This document shows positions 1 through 6,511 of a stretch of DNA of 7,115 nt, piece by piece. Origin of the DNA: GCA-002862325 sp036339295 (lineage in GTDB: Bacteria; Planctomycetota; Phycisphaerae; Phycisphaerales; SM1A02); the NCBI GenBank assembly GCA_036339295.1, contig JAYZBK010000114.1, positions 1 through 7,115 on the forward strand. The letters run 5' to 3'. Position 1 is the stretch's first letter; each line of letters opens with the position of its first letter. A program made the translations under genes and the position numbers. The notes beneath the pieces are model-generated. The model was given only the letters and a program-made list of their open reading frames with translations. It was not told the DNA's origin and made no database searches.

Positions 1-357
1 CACGACGGGCACGACCATGATCATGGCGAGGAGATGCCACTCCCCCCGCTGGTCATCGGCGACCTGTCGATCACGTGCAGTCAGTTCCATGGACCGCTCC
101 AGGCCGGGACCGAAGGCCACCTCGCCGTGAAGCTTCCCTACTCCGACGACGGCGCCTCGGTCGTCCGGGCCTGGATCGGCGGCGAAGACCGCACGATGTC
201 GATGGTCGGCCTCGGCGTCTACGCGGCCTCGCACGGCGACTACGACATCCACACGATGACGCCCGATCCCCTCCCCGCCGACGCCCGGTGGTGGATCGAG
301 ATCGAGCGGCCCGACGGAACGACCCTGCTGGGATCCGTCGCCCCGATCGTCGATTGA
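1..357 (+). CDS. C-terminal part of a His-rich protein of unknown function (5' end outside window)
   Basis: The reading frame is open from the first base to the TGA at 355-357, so the gene very probably starts upstream. The Met codon at 34 is internal to the open frame and has no special support as a start, although a GGCGAGGAG stretch lies just before it. The visible 118 residues open with a His/Asp-rich run (HDGHDHDHGEE) of the kind that binds divalent metals or serves as a flexible linker. About 100 residues follow that look like a small beta-sandwich domain, with alternating hydrophobic strands (LAVKLPY, VVRAWIGG, WWIEIERPDG). Similar C-terminal domains after His-rich linkers occur in uncharacterised planctomycete proteins, so a periplasmic or secreted location is plausible, but any signal peptide lies outside the window. 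No catalytic motif is visible. I do not recognise a named family and assign no function. A strong hairpin follows 44 bases after the stop. Confidence 0.75.
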   Translation, partial: HDGHDHDHGEEMPLPPLVIGDLSITCSQFHGPLQAGTEGHLAVKLPYSDDGASVVRAWIGGEDRTMSMVGLGVYAASHGDYDIHTMTPDPLPADARWWIEIERPDGTTLLGSVAPIVD

Positions 358-401
358 TCGGAGTACCGCGGAACGCCCCCGGTTCCATACGACCGTGCAT
401 T

Positions 402-439
402 GAACGAACCGGCGGGCCGCACGGCCAGCCGGTTCGTTC
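402..439 (+). terminator. Long GC-rich hairpin after the first gene, probable terminator
   Basis: A perfect 12-bp stem is formed by GAACGAACCGGC (402-413) and GCCGGTTCGTTC (428-439). The 14-base loop can itself pair GGCC (415-418) with GGCC (423-426) around a 4-base loop, giving an extended two-tier hairpin. It sits 44 bases past the stop of the first gene and about 110 bases before the next start, where a terminator would be expected. No run of T follows, so it may be a U-tract-less terminator or an mRNA 3'-end stabiliser. The sequence is symmetric, so the strand is inferred from the upstream gene. Confidence 0.55.
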
Positions 440-500
440 GTGTCGGCCGGTGGCCGAGGCTTCGATTTCAGGCTGCGGGGAACAGCCCAAGGTCGGCCGG

Positions 501-528
501 TTGCCTGGGCCCCCGGAACCGCTACATT
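501..528 (+). promoter_or_regulatory. Weak sigma-70-like promoter candidate ahead of the DUF2200 gene
   Basis: TTGCCT (501-506) and TACATT (523-528) are separated by 16 bases, and each matches the sigma-70 consensus at four of six positions. Transcription would begin near 535, leaving a leader of only about 12 bases that barely contains the ribosome binding site. Position in the gap between the hairpin and the gene supports it; the weak boxes and short leader count against it. Confidence 0.25.
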
Positions 529-535
529 GGCGTCC

Positions 536-540
536 AAGGA
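536..540 (+). promoter_or_regulatory. Shine-Dalgarno site deciding the DUF2200 start
   Basis: AAGGA lies 6 bases upstream of the ATG at 547. The upstream in-frame ATG at 400 has no such site and lies next to the hairpin stem, so this motif selects the shorter product. Confidence 0.7.
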
Positions 541-546
541 ATCGTC

Positions 547-912
547 ATGCTCGCGACCACCCCGGAACACGATGAACGCATTCGCGTGATGACCGTCGAC
601 GTCCTCTGGCCGCACTACGTGAACAAGGTCGAGAGAAAGGGACGGACGCTGGCCCAGCTTCATGAGGTCGTCCAGTGGCGGACCGGCTTCGACGCCGAAC
701 GGATCCAGGGGTTCGTCGACGGTGGTGCGACCTTCGAGGACTCCTTCGCCGAGGCGACCCTGAATCCCAACGCCGACCGGATCAAGGACGTGATCTGCGG
801 CGACCGCATCGAGGACATCGAGACGCCGCTCACCCGGCAGTGCCGGTACCTCGACAAGCTGGTCGACGAGCTCGCCCGGGGCCGGAAGATGAAGAGGATC
901 CTCCAGGCGTGA
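547..912 (+). CDS. DUF2200 family protein
   Basis: This 121-residue protein matches the DUF2200 family from memory of its conserved blocks. These are the segment WPHYVNKVERKGRT (21-34) followed by a hydrophobic helix and the WRTGF motif (44-48), the Phe/Ala/Asn-Pro-Asn block around residues 63-75, the CGDRIEDIETPL block (84-95), and the C-terminal RYLDKLVDELARGR helix (100-113). The length agrees with the usual size of about 115-120 residues. The start at 547 is chosen because AAGGA lies 6 bases upstream and the family homology begins shortly after it; extending to the in-frame ATG at 400 would add 49 low-complexity Arg/Gly/Pro-rich residues unlike the family. The protein has no signal peptide or membrane segment, so it is probably cytoplasmic. 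The family's biochemical role is not established. The next gene begins 35 bases downstream on the same strand, so co-transcription is possible. Confidence 0.9.
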   Translation: MLATTPEHDERIRVMTVDVLWPHYVNKVERKGRTLAQLHEVVQWRTGFDAERIQGFVDGGATFEDSFAEATLNPNADRIKDVICGDRIEDIETPLTRQCRYLDKLVDELARGRKMKRILQA

Positions 913-947
913 GCAGGCCGACGAACACCGGCGAACGGGAGCCGACG

Positions 948-2816
948 ATGCCGACGACGACCCCGTCCCTCCGGGGGCACCTTCGCACGATCTCGCTCGC
1001 CTTCGCCCTGACGGCGACGGCCGGGGCCGCGACGGCGACGTCGACTCCAGACCCTCCACTAAGGCCGGACGGTCGTCCGGCCGACCTCTCGAAGCCCGTC
1101 GAGGTCTACATCCTGCTCGGCCAGTCGAACATGCTCGGGTTCGGCAAGGTGAGGGGTGAGGCCGAAGGAACGCTCGAGCACGCGACCACGGCGAAGGGCC
1201 TCTACCCCTACCTCGTCGACGACGCCGGGGCATGGACGACGCGGAACGACGTCCGTCACGTGCATGTCCAGGGAAGCGGCACGGGCGGCGCCCGCCTGCT
1301 CCAGGACGAGTTCCTGACCGTGAAGGGCGGGAAGATCGGCCCGGAACTCGGCATCGGTCACCACCTCGGTCACGTGATCGACGCCCCCGTCCTGCTTCTC
1401 AAGAGCTGCATCGGCAATCGCAGCCTCGGCTGGGATCTCCTGCCGCCGGGCTCGGAGCGGTCCGAGTTCGAAGGCAGGACCTACGCGGGCTATCGCGAGT
1501 CGCCGCTCTCCTGGGAGACCGGCACCGAACCCGAGCCGATCGGCTGGCATGCCGGGATGCAGTACGAAGGCGACGTCGCCCGCGCCAAGGCGGTGCTGGA
1601 CGACCTCGAGAAGCACTATCCCGGCGCCAAGGGGCACGAGGTCGCCGGTTTCTTCTGGTGGCAGGGCGACAAGGACCGCTACCAGGAGGCCCACGCCCGG
1701 AAGTACGAGGAGAACCTCGTACGGCTGATCGAATCGCTCCGCCGCGAGTTCGACGCAGCGGACGCCCCCTTCGTGATCGCCACGCTCGGCCAGACGGCGA
1801 AGGGCTCGGAAGGCAACGAGGGCCTCATCCTCGATGCGATGCTCGCGGTCGACGGCGACTCGGGGCGACACCCCGGATTCAAGGACACCGTCAGGACCAT
1901 CTACACGCATCCGCTCTCGAAGGGCGGCGCGTCGAACAGCCATTACGGGGGCCACGCCGAGACGTACATGGAGGTCGGCGAGGCGATGGGCCGCGCGATG
2001 GTCGACCTTCGCCGTCGCGACGAGACGACGAGGGTCGAGGTCGACGGGCAGGCCGCGCCTGCGAGTCCGGGGGAGCGGAAGCGGACCGAGACGATGCGCT
2101 GGGACGTCGACGGCGTCGAGCGGACGGCCCTCGTCCACTTCCCCGCCATCGATCCCGGCGAACAGGCCCCCCTCGTCTTCGTCTGGCACGGCCACGGAGG
2201 CAACGCCCGGAGCATCTCGCGTCGGTTCGCGATCCACCGGCACTGGCCGGAGGCGATCGTCGTCCATCCACAGGGGCTGCCGACCCCCGGCCAGCTCACC
2301 GACCCCGAGGGAAGGCGATCGGGCTGGAAGTCGACGATCGACGACCAGCCGAACCGCGACCTTCGATTCTTCGATGCGATGCACGCGGACCTGGTGGACC
2401 GCGGCAGCGTGGACCCGGAGCTCGTCTTCTCGACCGGCCACTCGAACGGCGGCGGCTTCACCTACACGCTGCTCCTGGAACGCGGCGACCGCCTCGCCGC
2501 GATCGCGCCCTCCGCCTCGACCGCGAACCGGCACCGCGGTCGCAAGGCGCCGACGATCCCGATCATGCACCTCGCCGGCCGGAACGACGACCTCGTGAAG
2601 ATGGCCTGGCAGCAGCGCACGATCGATGCGTTGCGGCGGCGGTTCGACTGCGGGGATCCGCGACCGTGGGGCGATCATCCCGGCTGCCTCGTCCATCCCT
2701 CCCCCGCCGGAGACCTTCTCGTGACCTTCATCCACGACGAGGGACACCGACTGCCGTCCGGTGCGGGGCGGCTCGTCGCGACGTTCTTCAAGGCGACCAC
2801 CGACCATCGGGACTGA
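948..2816 (+). CDS. Secreted two-domain esterase: SASA/SGNH carbohydrate esterase fused to PHB-depolymerase-like hydrolase
   Basis: The 622-residue product begins with a probable signal peptide (hydrophobic and Ala-rich at about 14-30, likely cleaved near residue 30). Residues about 50-355 form a sialate O-acetylesterase-type SGNH domain (SASA). GQSNM (58-62) carries the nucleophile Ser60, GPELGIG is at 131-137, WWQGDKD at 237-243, and HYGGHAETY (332-340) carries the probable catalytic His332. After a linker rich in charge, Pro and Ala (about 355-385), residues 385-620 form an alpha/beta hydrolase of the PHB depolymerase/LpqC esterase type. WHGHGG (413-418) is the oxyanion-hole segment, GHSNGG (497-502) carries nucleophile Ser499, Asp547 or Asp548 in GRNDD is the likely acid, and DEGH (597-600) supplies His600. 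Cys568 and Cys580 could form a disulfide. Both active sites look intact. Such domains usually remove acetyl, feruloyl or similar ester groups from polysaccharides; the substrate here is unknown. The ATG at 948 is chosen because GGGAG (936-940) precedes it by 7 bases and a signal peptide follows. Confidence 0.9.
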   Translation: MPTTTPSLRGHLRTISLAFALTATAGAATATSTPDPPLRPDGRPADLSKPVEVYILLGQSNMLGFGKVRGEAEGTLEHATTAKGLYPYLVDDAGAWTTRNDVRHVHVQGSGTGGARLLQDEFLTVKGGKIGPELGIGHHLGHVIDAPVLLLKSCIGNRSLGWDLLPPGSERSEFEGRTYAGYRESPLSWETGTEPEPIGWHAGMQYEGDVARAKAVLDDLEKHYPGAKGHEVAGFFWWQGDKDRYQEAHARKYEENLVRLIESLRREFDAADAPFVIATLGQTAKGSEGNEGLILDAMLAVDGDSGRHPGFKDTVRTIYTHPLSKGGASNSHYGGHAETYMEVGEAMGRAMVDLRRRDETTRVEVDGQAAPASPGERKRTETMRWDVDGVERTALVHFPAIDPGEQAPLVFVWHGHGGNARSISRRFAIHRHWPEAIVVHPQGLPTPGQLTDPEGRRSGWKSTIDDQPNRDLRFFDAMHADLVDRGSVDPELVFSTGHSNGGGFTYTLLLERGDRLAAIAPSASTANRHRGRKAPTIPIMHLAGRNDDLVKMAWQQRTIDALRRRFDCGDPRPWGDHPGCLVHPSPAGDLLVTFIHDEGHRLPSGAGRLVATFFKATTDHRD

Positions 2817-2899
2817 TGCGAAGGCGGCCTCCGCCCGTGGCATGGCCGTCCGGCCCCGGGGATTCGAAACGAACCGAACCGATCGAAGGGAGTCCGTGC

Positions 2900-3358
2900 A
2901 TGTCCGAGCATTCCGCGGTGATTCGCTGGCGGCGAACGAGCGACGACTTCGCCTACTCGACGTACAACCGGGAGCACGCGTGGGAGTTCGACGGCGGTGA
3001 ATCCGTCAGGGCCTCCGCCGCCCCCGCCTACAAGGGCGACCCGTCATGCGTCGATCCCGAGGAGGCGTTCATCGCGTCGCTCTCCGCCTGCCACATGCTG
3101 ACGTTCCTAGCCCTCTGCACCAAGCAGGGACTCGTCATGGATTCGTACGTCGACGAGGCGGTCGGCCGGCTGGAGAGAACGGAAGAGGGTGGGATGGCGA
3201 TCACCCGGGTCGTGCTGAGGCCGAGCATCGAGTTCGGAGGCGAGGGGGCACCGGACGAGGGCGTACTCGCCGAATTGCATCGAGACGCGCACAGGCACTG
3301 CTTCATCGCCAGATCGGTGAGGACCGAAGTCGTGGTCGAGGCCCTGGAGGACCTCTGA
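2900..3358 (+). CDS. OsmC family protein (thiol-dependent peroxidase-like)
   Basis: The 152-residue product has the OsmC/Ohr fold pattern. There is an N-terminal strand region, then DPEEAFIASLSACHMLTF (52-69) with the first conserved Cys64 at the start of the long central helix, then a strand-rich segment, and finally AHRHCFIARSV (130-140) with the second conserved Cys134. These two cysteines are the redox pair that reduces organic hydroperoxides in characterised OsmC/Ohr proteins, so a cytoplasmic role in peroxide detoxification is likely but not proven. Extra cysteines at 50 and 73 are unusual additions. The SACHMLTFLALC and HxxCFIAxSV wording fits the general OsmC branch better than canonical Ohr. 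The ATG at 2900 has GAAGGGAG (2885-2892) at good spacing. It follows the esterase gene by 83 bases on the same strand and converges with the next gene, whose stop is only 36 bases away. No adjacent OhrR-type regulator is visible. Confidence 0.9.
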   Translation: MSEHSAVIRWRRTSDDFAYSTYNREHAWEFDGGESVRASAAPAYKGDPSCVDPEEAFIASLSACHMLTFLALCTKQGLVMDSYVDEAVGRLERTEEGGMAITRVVLRPSIEFGGEGAPDEGVLAELHRDAHRHCFIARSVRTEVVVEALEDL

Positions 3359-3394
3359 TCCTTGGCCCACGCCCGGGGGATCCGTGCCTCCGGA

Positions 3395-4444
3395 CTATTG
3401 CTTCTCGACCCGGACCTTCATGGTCGCCCCGGGACTGGGAACGTACGACCGAAGGATGCCGTAGAAGTCCTTCCCGGTCGGGATCCCGTTCTTCCCGTCG
3501 CCGCTCGGGCTCAAGGTGATCGTGTACGTGCCGTCGTCGTTCGGCTCGGCCGAGAACGTGGTGCGGTCGTAGATCCCCTGGTCGTTCGGGATGAGCAGCT
3601 TGTTGTCCGTGCCGTAGAGGGTGACCGAGAAGTAGCCCTCCGGTTCGTGGAGGCCCCCGGGCACGGTCACCACGTAGGTCGCATCGCCCGTCAGGGGCTC
3701 TCCGGCATCGTCGGCGAGGATGGTGCCGTACCGCACGGTGTCGGCCGGCGTCCCAAGCTGCCCGAGCTTCACGCCCGCAGCCAGGTCGAGGAAGCTGACG
3801 TCGCCGCTGACCCGGCCGAAGGCGTCGTCAGGATCGATGTAGGTGATCACGGCGTCGATGACCGCCTGAGCGTTCTTCTCCGTCTCCGGAGAGAAGCGTT
3901 GAACGTCGCGCCGCATGTCTCCCTTTCCCCCCTGCATGGTGAACCGTGGTCGGGCCGCCACGACCTCGTCCAGGTTGTCGACGACGACCATCCGGGTCAG
4001 GACGAGACCCTGGTCGGTCTCGAGTTCGACCACATCGAACTCGCCTTCCGGGATCTCCTGGCCCGGTCGCTTGAGAAGAATCGGTCGATCCGGATTGGTG
4101 ATGACCGCCGGAACGTTGTGCCTCATGTCGAAGATCGACACCGAAAGGAACTTGTCGTACTCCGGCGTGGTGACGATGGCCGGTCCGTCCGAGATCGAGA
4201 ACCAGTTGTAGCCGTAATCGACGGTGGCCTGGGGGGTGACCACCGTGGCGTCGCTCGGATCGACGAGACCCGTGAACTGGAAGGTCCCCTTCCCGTTCTT
4301 CTCGAGCCAGGCGTTCATCATCTTCACCTGCTCCTGGTTCGGATACTCGCGGAGATAGGACTCGACCGTGTCCTGCCCGCGGGCCGTGGGGGCGAGGACG
4401 AGCAGCGGAACAAGGAAGAGCACACGTCGAAGAATCTGAATCAC
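3395..4444 (-). CDS. Secreted DUF1254/DUF1214 domain protein
   Basis: The 349-residue product starts with a clear signal peptide: Arg6-Arg7, a hydrophobic core at 8-19 and a probable cleavage after ARG near residues 21-24. Residues about 60-170 match DUF1254, including TPQATVDYGYNWFSISDGPA (70-89) and the following YDKFLSVSIFDM strand pair. Residues about 235-335 match DUF1214, including the Asp-x-x-Gly-x-x-Leu-x-Gly segment, YFSVTLYGTDNKLLIPN (271-287) and the Tyr-rich end. The two domains commonly occur together in periplasmic proteins whose biochemical role is not settled. I chose the GTG at 4444 because GAGGG lies 8 bases upstream and a compact signal peptide follows directly. An in-frame ATG at 4498 would add 18 residues (MLPPKLILLHFPISRVPT) without a visible ribosome binding site. 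The gene converges with the OsmC gene and has 135 bases to the dockerin gene upstream of it on the same strand. Confidence 0.87.
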   Translation of the reverse strand: MIQILRRVLFLVPLLVLAPTARGQDTVESYLREYPNQEQVKMMNAWLEKNGKGTFQFTGLVDPSDATVVTPQATVDYGYNWFSISDGPAIVTTPEYDKFLSVSIFDMRHNVPAVITNPDRPILLKRPGQEIPEGEFDVVELETDQGLVLTRMVVVDNLDEVVAARPRFTMQGGKGDMRRDVQRFSPETEKNAQAVIDAVITYIDPDDAFGRVSGDVSFLDLAAGVKLGQLGTPADTVRYGTILADDAGEPLTGDATYVVTVPGGLHEPEGYFSVTLYGTDNKLLIPNDQGIYDRTTFSAEPNDDGTYTITLSPSGDGKNGIPTGKDFYGILRSYVPSPGATMKVRVEKQ

Positions 4445-4452
4445 CGTAGGGA

Positions 4453-4457
4453 CCCTC
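4453..4457 (-). promoter_or_regulatory. Shine-Dalgarno site supporting a GTG start
   Basis: On the minus strand GAGGG lies 8 bases upstream of the GTG at 4444. No comparable motif precedes the upstream ATG at 4498, so this site decides the start of the DUF1254/DUF1214 gene. Confidence 0.55.
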
Positions 4458-4579
4458 GAGATCGGGAAATGGAGAAGAATGAGCTTCGGCGGCAGCATAG
4501 AGCGCGGCCGAAATCCGGACCGGTGCGGTCTGCACGTCCCGCCTGCCACGGGTCGTTCAGCGGTGTTCCAAACGGTTCC

Positions 4580-6355
4580 TCAGCAATCCCCCCAGCCCAC
4601 CAGGATCAAGGCCAGGTCGCCGGCGCCGACCTCTCCGGAGCCGTCGAGATCCTCGGGACAGGCGTCGCACGCGCCCCACGCAGCGAGGATGGCGGCCAGG
4701 TCGCGTGCGTCGACCTCGCCGTCCCCATCGGCGTCACCGACGCACTCGCACTCGTCCGGGACGCCGTTGCCATCGAGGTCTCCGCTGCCCGACTCGATGT
4801 CGCACCGGTCCGGCACGCCGTTCCCGTTGCAGTCGTCGTACCCCAGTCCGGGGTCGGAGACGGCCCGCACCACGTAGTTCCCCGGGAACGAGGCCTCGAT
4901 CAGGGCGAACTCGACCGCGTCGGCGGAGAGATCGTTCGGGTCGATCGGGGTGCTGCGCCCGACGATCCAACTCACCCCGAAGTAGTGCGGCGGGGCGAAG
5001 TCGATCATCAAGGCGGAGGAGACCGGTTGGTGCATCACGCCACCGACGAAGAACGAGACGCCGTCCGGACCGACGTCCACGTCCGGCACGTCGAACCGGA
5101 CGAACTGGTAGCCCATCGACGCATCGATCTGGACCGGCAGCGAGGAGAGCACCTGTGCATCGGTCGGATCGCCGTCGCCATCGGGATCGGACCAGACGTG
5201 GAGCGTCATGCTCCCTCCGACCGCCAGTTCGCTCACCTGCATGTCCACATGGGTGATCAGGCTCGCTCCGTCCTTCACGGTGAAGTTCTCGAGCCACCCG
5301 GTGTACGCGCCGTCGGAGAAGGTGGTCGAGTACCCGACCCATCCATCCCAGCGATCGTCGTCCCACCGATAGGACGCGGGAACCGCCAGCTGGCACTCGT
5401 CCGGGATCCCGTCGCCCTGGCAGTCGAGGCTCGCCCCGGACGTGACGTCGCACTCGTCGGGAATGAAGTTGTCGTTGCAATCGTCGCTCGTTCCGTCGAG
5501 GAGGTCCGATGCGTCCGGGATGCCGTTGCGGTTGCAGTCCGGCCACGCCGCGTCGAGCAGTCGATCGGTCGGCAGGAATCCGCGACTGATCCGCAGTTCG
5601 TCGATCGAACCTCGCAGGAACTGGTTGTTGGTCCCACCGGCGTTCTGATGGCCACCGACACGGAGGGGCCCCGAGTTCAGGACCGGCACCGCCACGAAGA
5701 ACCCCGGCTTGTCGAGGGCCACGGTCTCGAACGCCCCGTCGATCCCGAAGCGGAGCGCCTTGTCCTCCAGGTCGTACGCGACGCTGACGAAGTGCCAGTC
5801 CAGGTCCGTGATCTCGAGCGTGCTCACGATGGTGGTCGAGACGCCGTCGTCGCCGTGGATGAAGGCGAGCTCCCGCCCCGACGTTCCCGCCGATCCCGCC
5901 TGGACGAGGAATCCGTAGTCCAGTTCACCGTCCGCGGAAGGAAGCGGTTTCTTCATGCAGAGCCACTGCCGCTGGTTCGAGCTGCCGCTGTCGCTGACGT
6001 GGTCGAGCCTCACCCACGCCTCGATGGTGAAGCTGCGATGGCCGAAGGTCAACTGCCCGGTCGGATCCTCGACGGTGAACTGGCCGCCGCTGGACGTGTC
6101 GAGCCAGCCGAGGTCCAGCGAATGGTCGTTCGCGAGATCGTTCTGGGGCACGACGCCGACCGGAACGTCCATGGACCGGGAGGGCCGGTCGTTCAGCGTG
6201 CCGTGCAGGCCATGAGGTCCCGAATCGAGCACGATCGCGCCGCGCGCCTCCTCGAAGCGCCAGTGGCCTTCGGCATGGGCGGCCGAACCGACGCCGAGGC
6301 ACGCCGCGGCCACGGAGGGACCGATGATGACGCGGCGTGCTCGCTTCGGGTCCAC
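4580..6355 (-). CDS. Secreted LamG-domain protein with calcium-binding repeats and C-terminal GC-type dockerin
   Basis: The 591-residue product has a basic n-region (KRARR), an Ala-rich hydrophobic stretch and a probable cleavage after AHA near residue 28. Residues about 31-264 form a LamG/concanavalin-like sandwich with SFTIEAWVRLD (108-118), WHFVSVAYD (187-195) and GSIDELRISR (249-258). Three Asp-Cys-x-x-x-Gly/Phe-Ile-Pro-Asp calcium repeats follow (273-323). Residues about 324-504 are a strand-rich domain of unknown family containing WSDPDGDGDPTD. Two more calcium repeats (508-537) lead into a dockerin-like pair (538-591). Loop one has D541, D543, D545, D549 and D552; loop two has D569, D571, S573 and D580, with Gly at the usual acidic position 577. 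Both halves end in WGxC. This suggests binding to sugars or surface polymers plus anchoring through the dockerin. The GTG at 6355 is preferred because GGAG precedes it by 7 bases; an ATG at 6373, six codons earlier, lacks one. Confidence 0.88.
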   Translation of the reverse strand: MDPKRARRVIIGPSVAAACLGVGSAAHAEGHWRFEEARGAIVLDSGPHGLHGTLNDRPSRSMDVPVGVVPQNDLANDHSLDLGWLDTSSGGQFTVEDPTGQLTFGHRSFTIEAWVRLDHVSDSGSSNQRQWLCMKKPLPSADGELDYGFLVQAGSAGTSGRELAFIHGDDGVSTTIVSTLEITDLDWHFVSVAYDLEDKALRFGIDGAFETVALDKPGFFVAVPVLNSGPLRVGGHQNAGGTNNQFLRGSIDELRISRGFLPTDRLLDAAWPDCNRNGIPDASDLLDGTSDDCNDNFIPDECDVTSGASLDCQGDGIPDECQLAVPASYRWDDDRWDGWVGYSTTFSDGAYTGWLENFTVKDGASLITHVDMQVSELAVGGSMTLHVWSDPDGDGDPTDAQVLSSLPVQIDASMGYQFVRFDVPDVDVGPDGVSFFVGGVMHQPVSSALMIDFAPPHYFGVSWIVGRSTPIDPNDLSADAVEFALIEASFPGNYVVRAVSDPGLGYDDCNGNGVPDRCDIESGSGDLDGNGVPDECECVGDADGDGEVDARDLAAILAAWGACDACPEDLDGSGEVGAGDLALILVGWGDC

Positions 6356-6362
6356 CCAGGAT

Positions 6363-6366
6363 CTCC
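6363..6366 (-). promoter_or_regulatory. Shine-Dalgarno site supporting the GTG start of the dockerin gene
   Basis: On the minus strand GGAG lies 7 bases before the GTG at 6355, inside the first codons that would be translated from the alternative ATG at 6373. Nothing resembling a ribosome binding site precedes that ATG. The choice changes the protein by six residues only. Confidence 0.45.
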
Positions 6367-6485
6367 GGGACATGGAACGATGGGTCGCATGCGGGCACGA
6401 TCGCCCTCGACCCCATCCTCGGGAGACCGGTCAACGAAACAAGGATTCCGAGGCGATCGGGTCCGGCGCCCGCCCCACGACGCGA

Positions 6486-6511
6486 GTTCTTGGGTTCGAG
6501 CGACCAAGAAC
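6486..6511 (-). terminator. Second hairpin immediately behind the tRNA terminator
   Basis: GTTCTTGG (6486-6493) and CCAAGAAC (6504-6511) form a perfect 8-bp stem with a 10-base loop. It abuts the larger terminator stem at 6512 with no gap. Read on the minus strand it would act as a back-up terminator after the tRNA; it could also shape the 5' region of the dockerin gene transcript, which begins somewhere in this gap. Confidence 0.4.

Noticed and set aside
442..501. Direct repeat GTCGGCCGGT at 442-451 and 492-501, 50 bases apart
   Set aside because: A 10-base GC-rich repeat in a GC-rich gap is weak evidence. The spacing could suit an operator pair, but no symmetry or nearby regulator gene supports it.
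400..546. N-terminal extension of the DUF2200 protein from an ATG at 400
   Set aside because: It lies over the hairpin after the first gene, has no ribosome binding site and adds residues unlike the family, which starts near 547.
75..575. Plus-strand open frame overlapping the first gene and the intergenic gap
   Set aside because: The translation is Arg/Pro-rich and runs through the hairpin and two real genes in a different frame, so it is a composition artefact.
1059..2843. Very long minus-strand open frame (594 codons) opposite the esterase gene
   Set aside because: It is complementary to a gene with two intact catalytic domains, and its translation is Arg/Ala/Val/Asp-biased with no recognisable family. 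Long antisense open frames are common in GC-rich coding DNA.
1232..2899. Long in-frame extension upstream of the OsmC gene
   Set aside because: The extension overlaps the esterase in another frame and reads as Arg/Pro-rich low-complexity protein. The OsmC family begins at the ATG at 2900 with a good ribosome site, so this is not a fusion.
3357..3382. Possible bidirectional terminator between the convergent OsmC and DUF1254 genes
   Set aside because: Only GATCC/GGATC (5 bp) pair across a 16-base interval, there is no T run, and the stem overlaps the OsmC stop codon. This is too weak to annotate.
4445..4579. Search for a promoter or small gene in the 135-base gap upstream of the DUF1254 gene
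   Set aside because: No convincing -35/-10 pair, no stable terminator hairpin after the dockerin gene and no conserved small open frame were found. The gene may be co-transcribed or use an unrecognised promoter.
6374..6485. Search for a promoter of the dockerin gene between the tandem hairpins and its start
   Set aside because: TTGACC occurs on the minus strand in this gap, but nothing like a -10 box follows at 16-18 bases, so I do not call a promoter.
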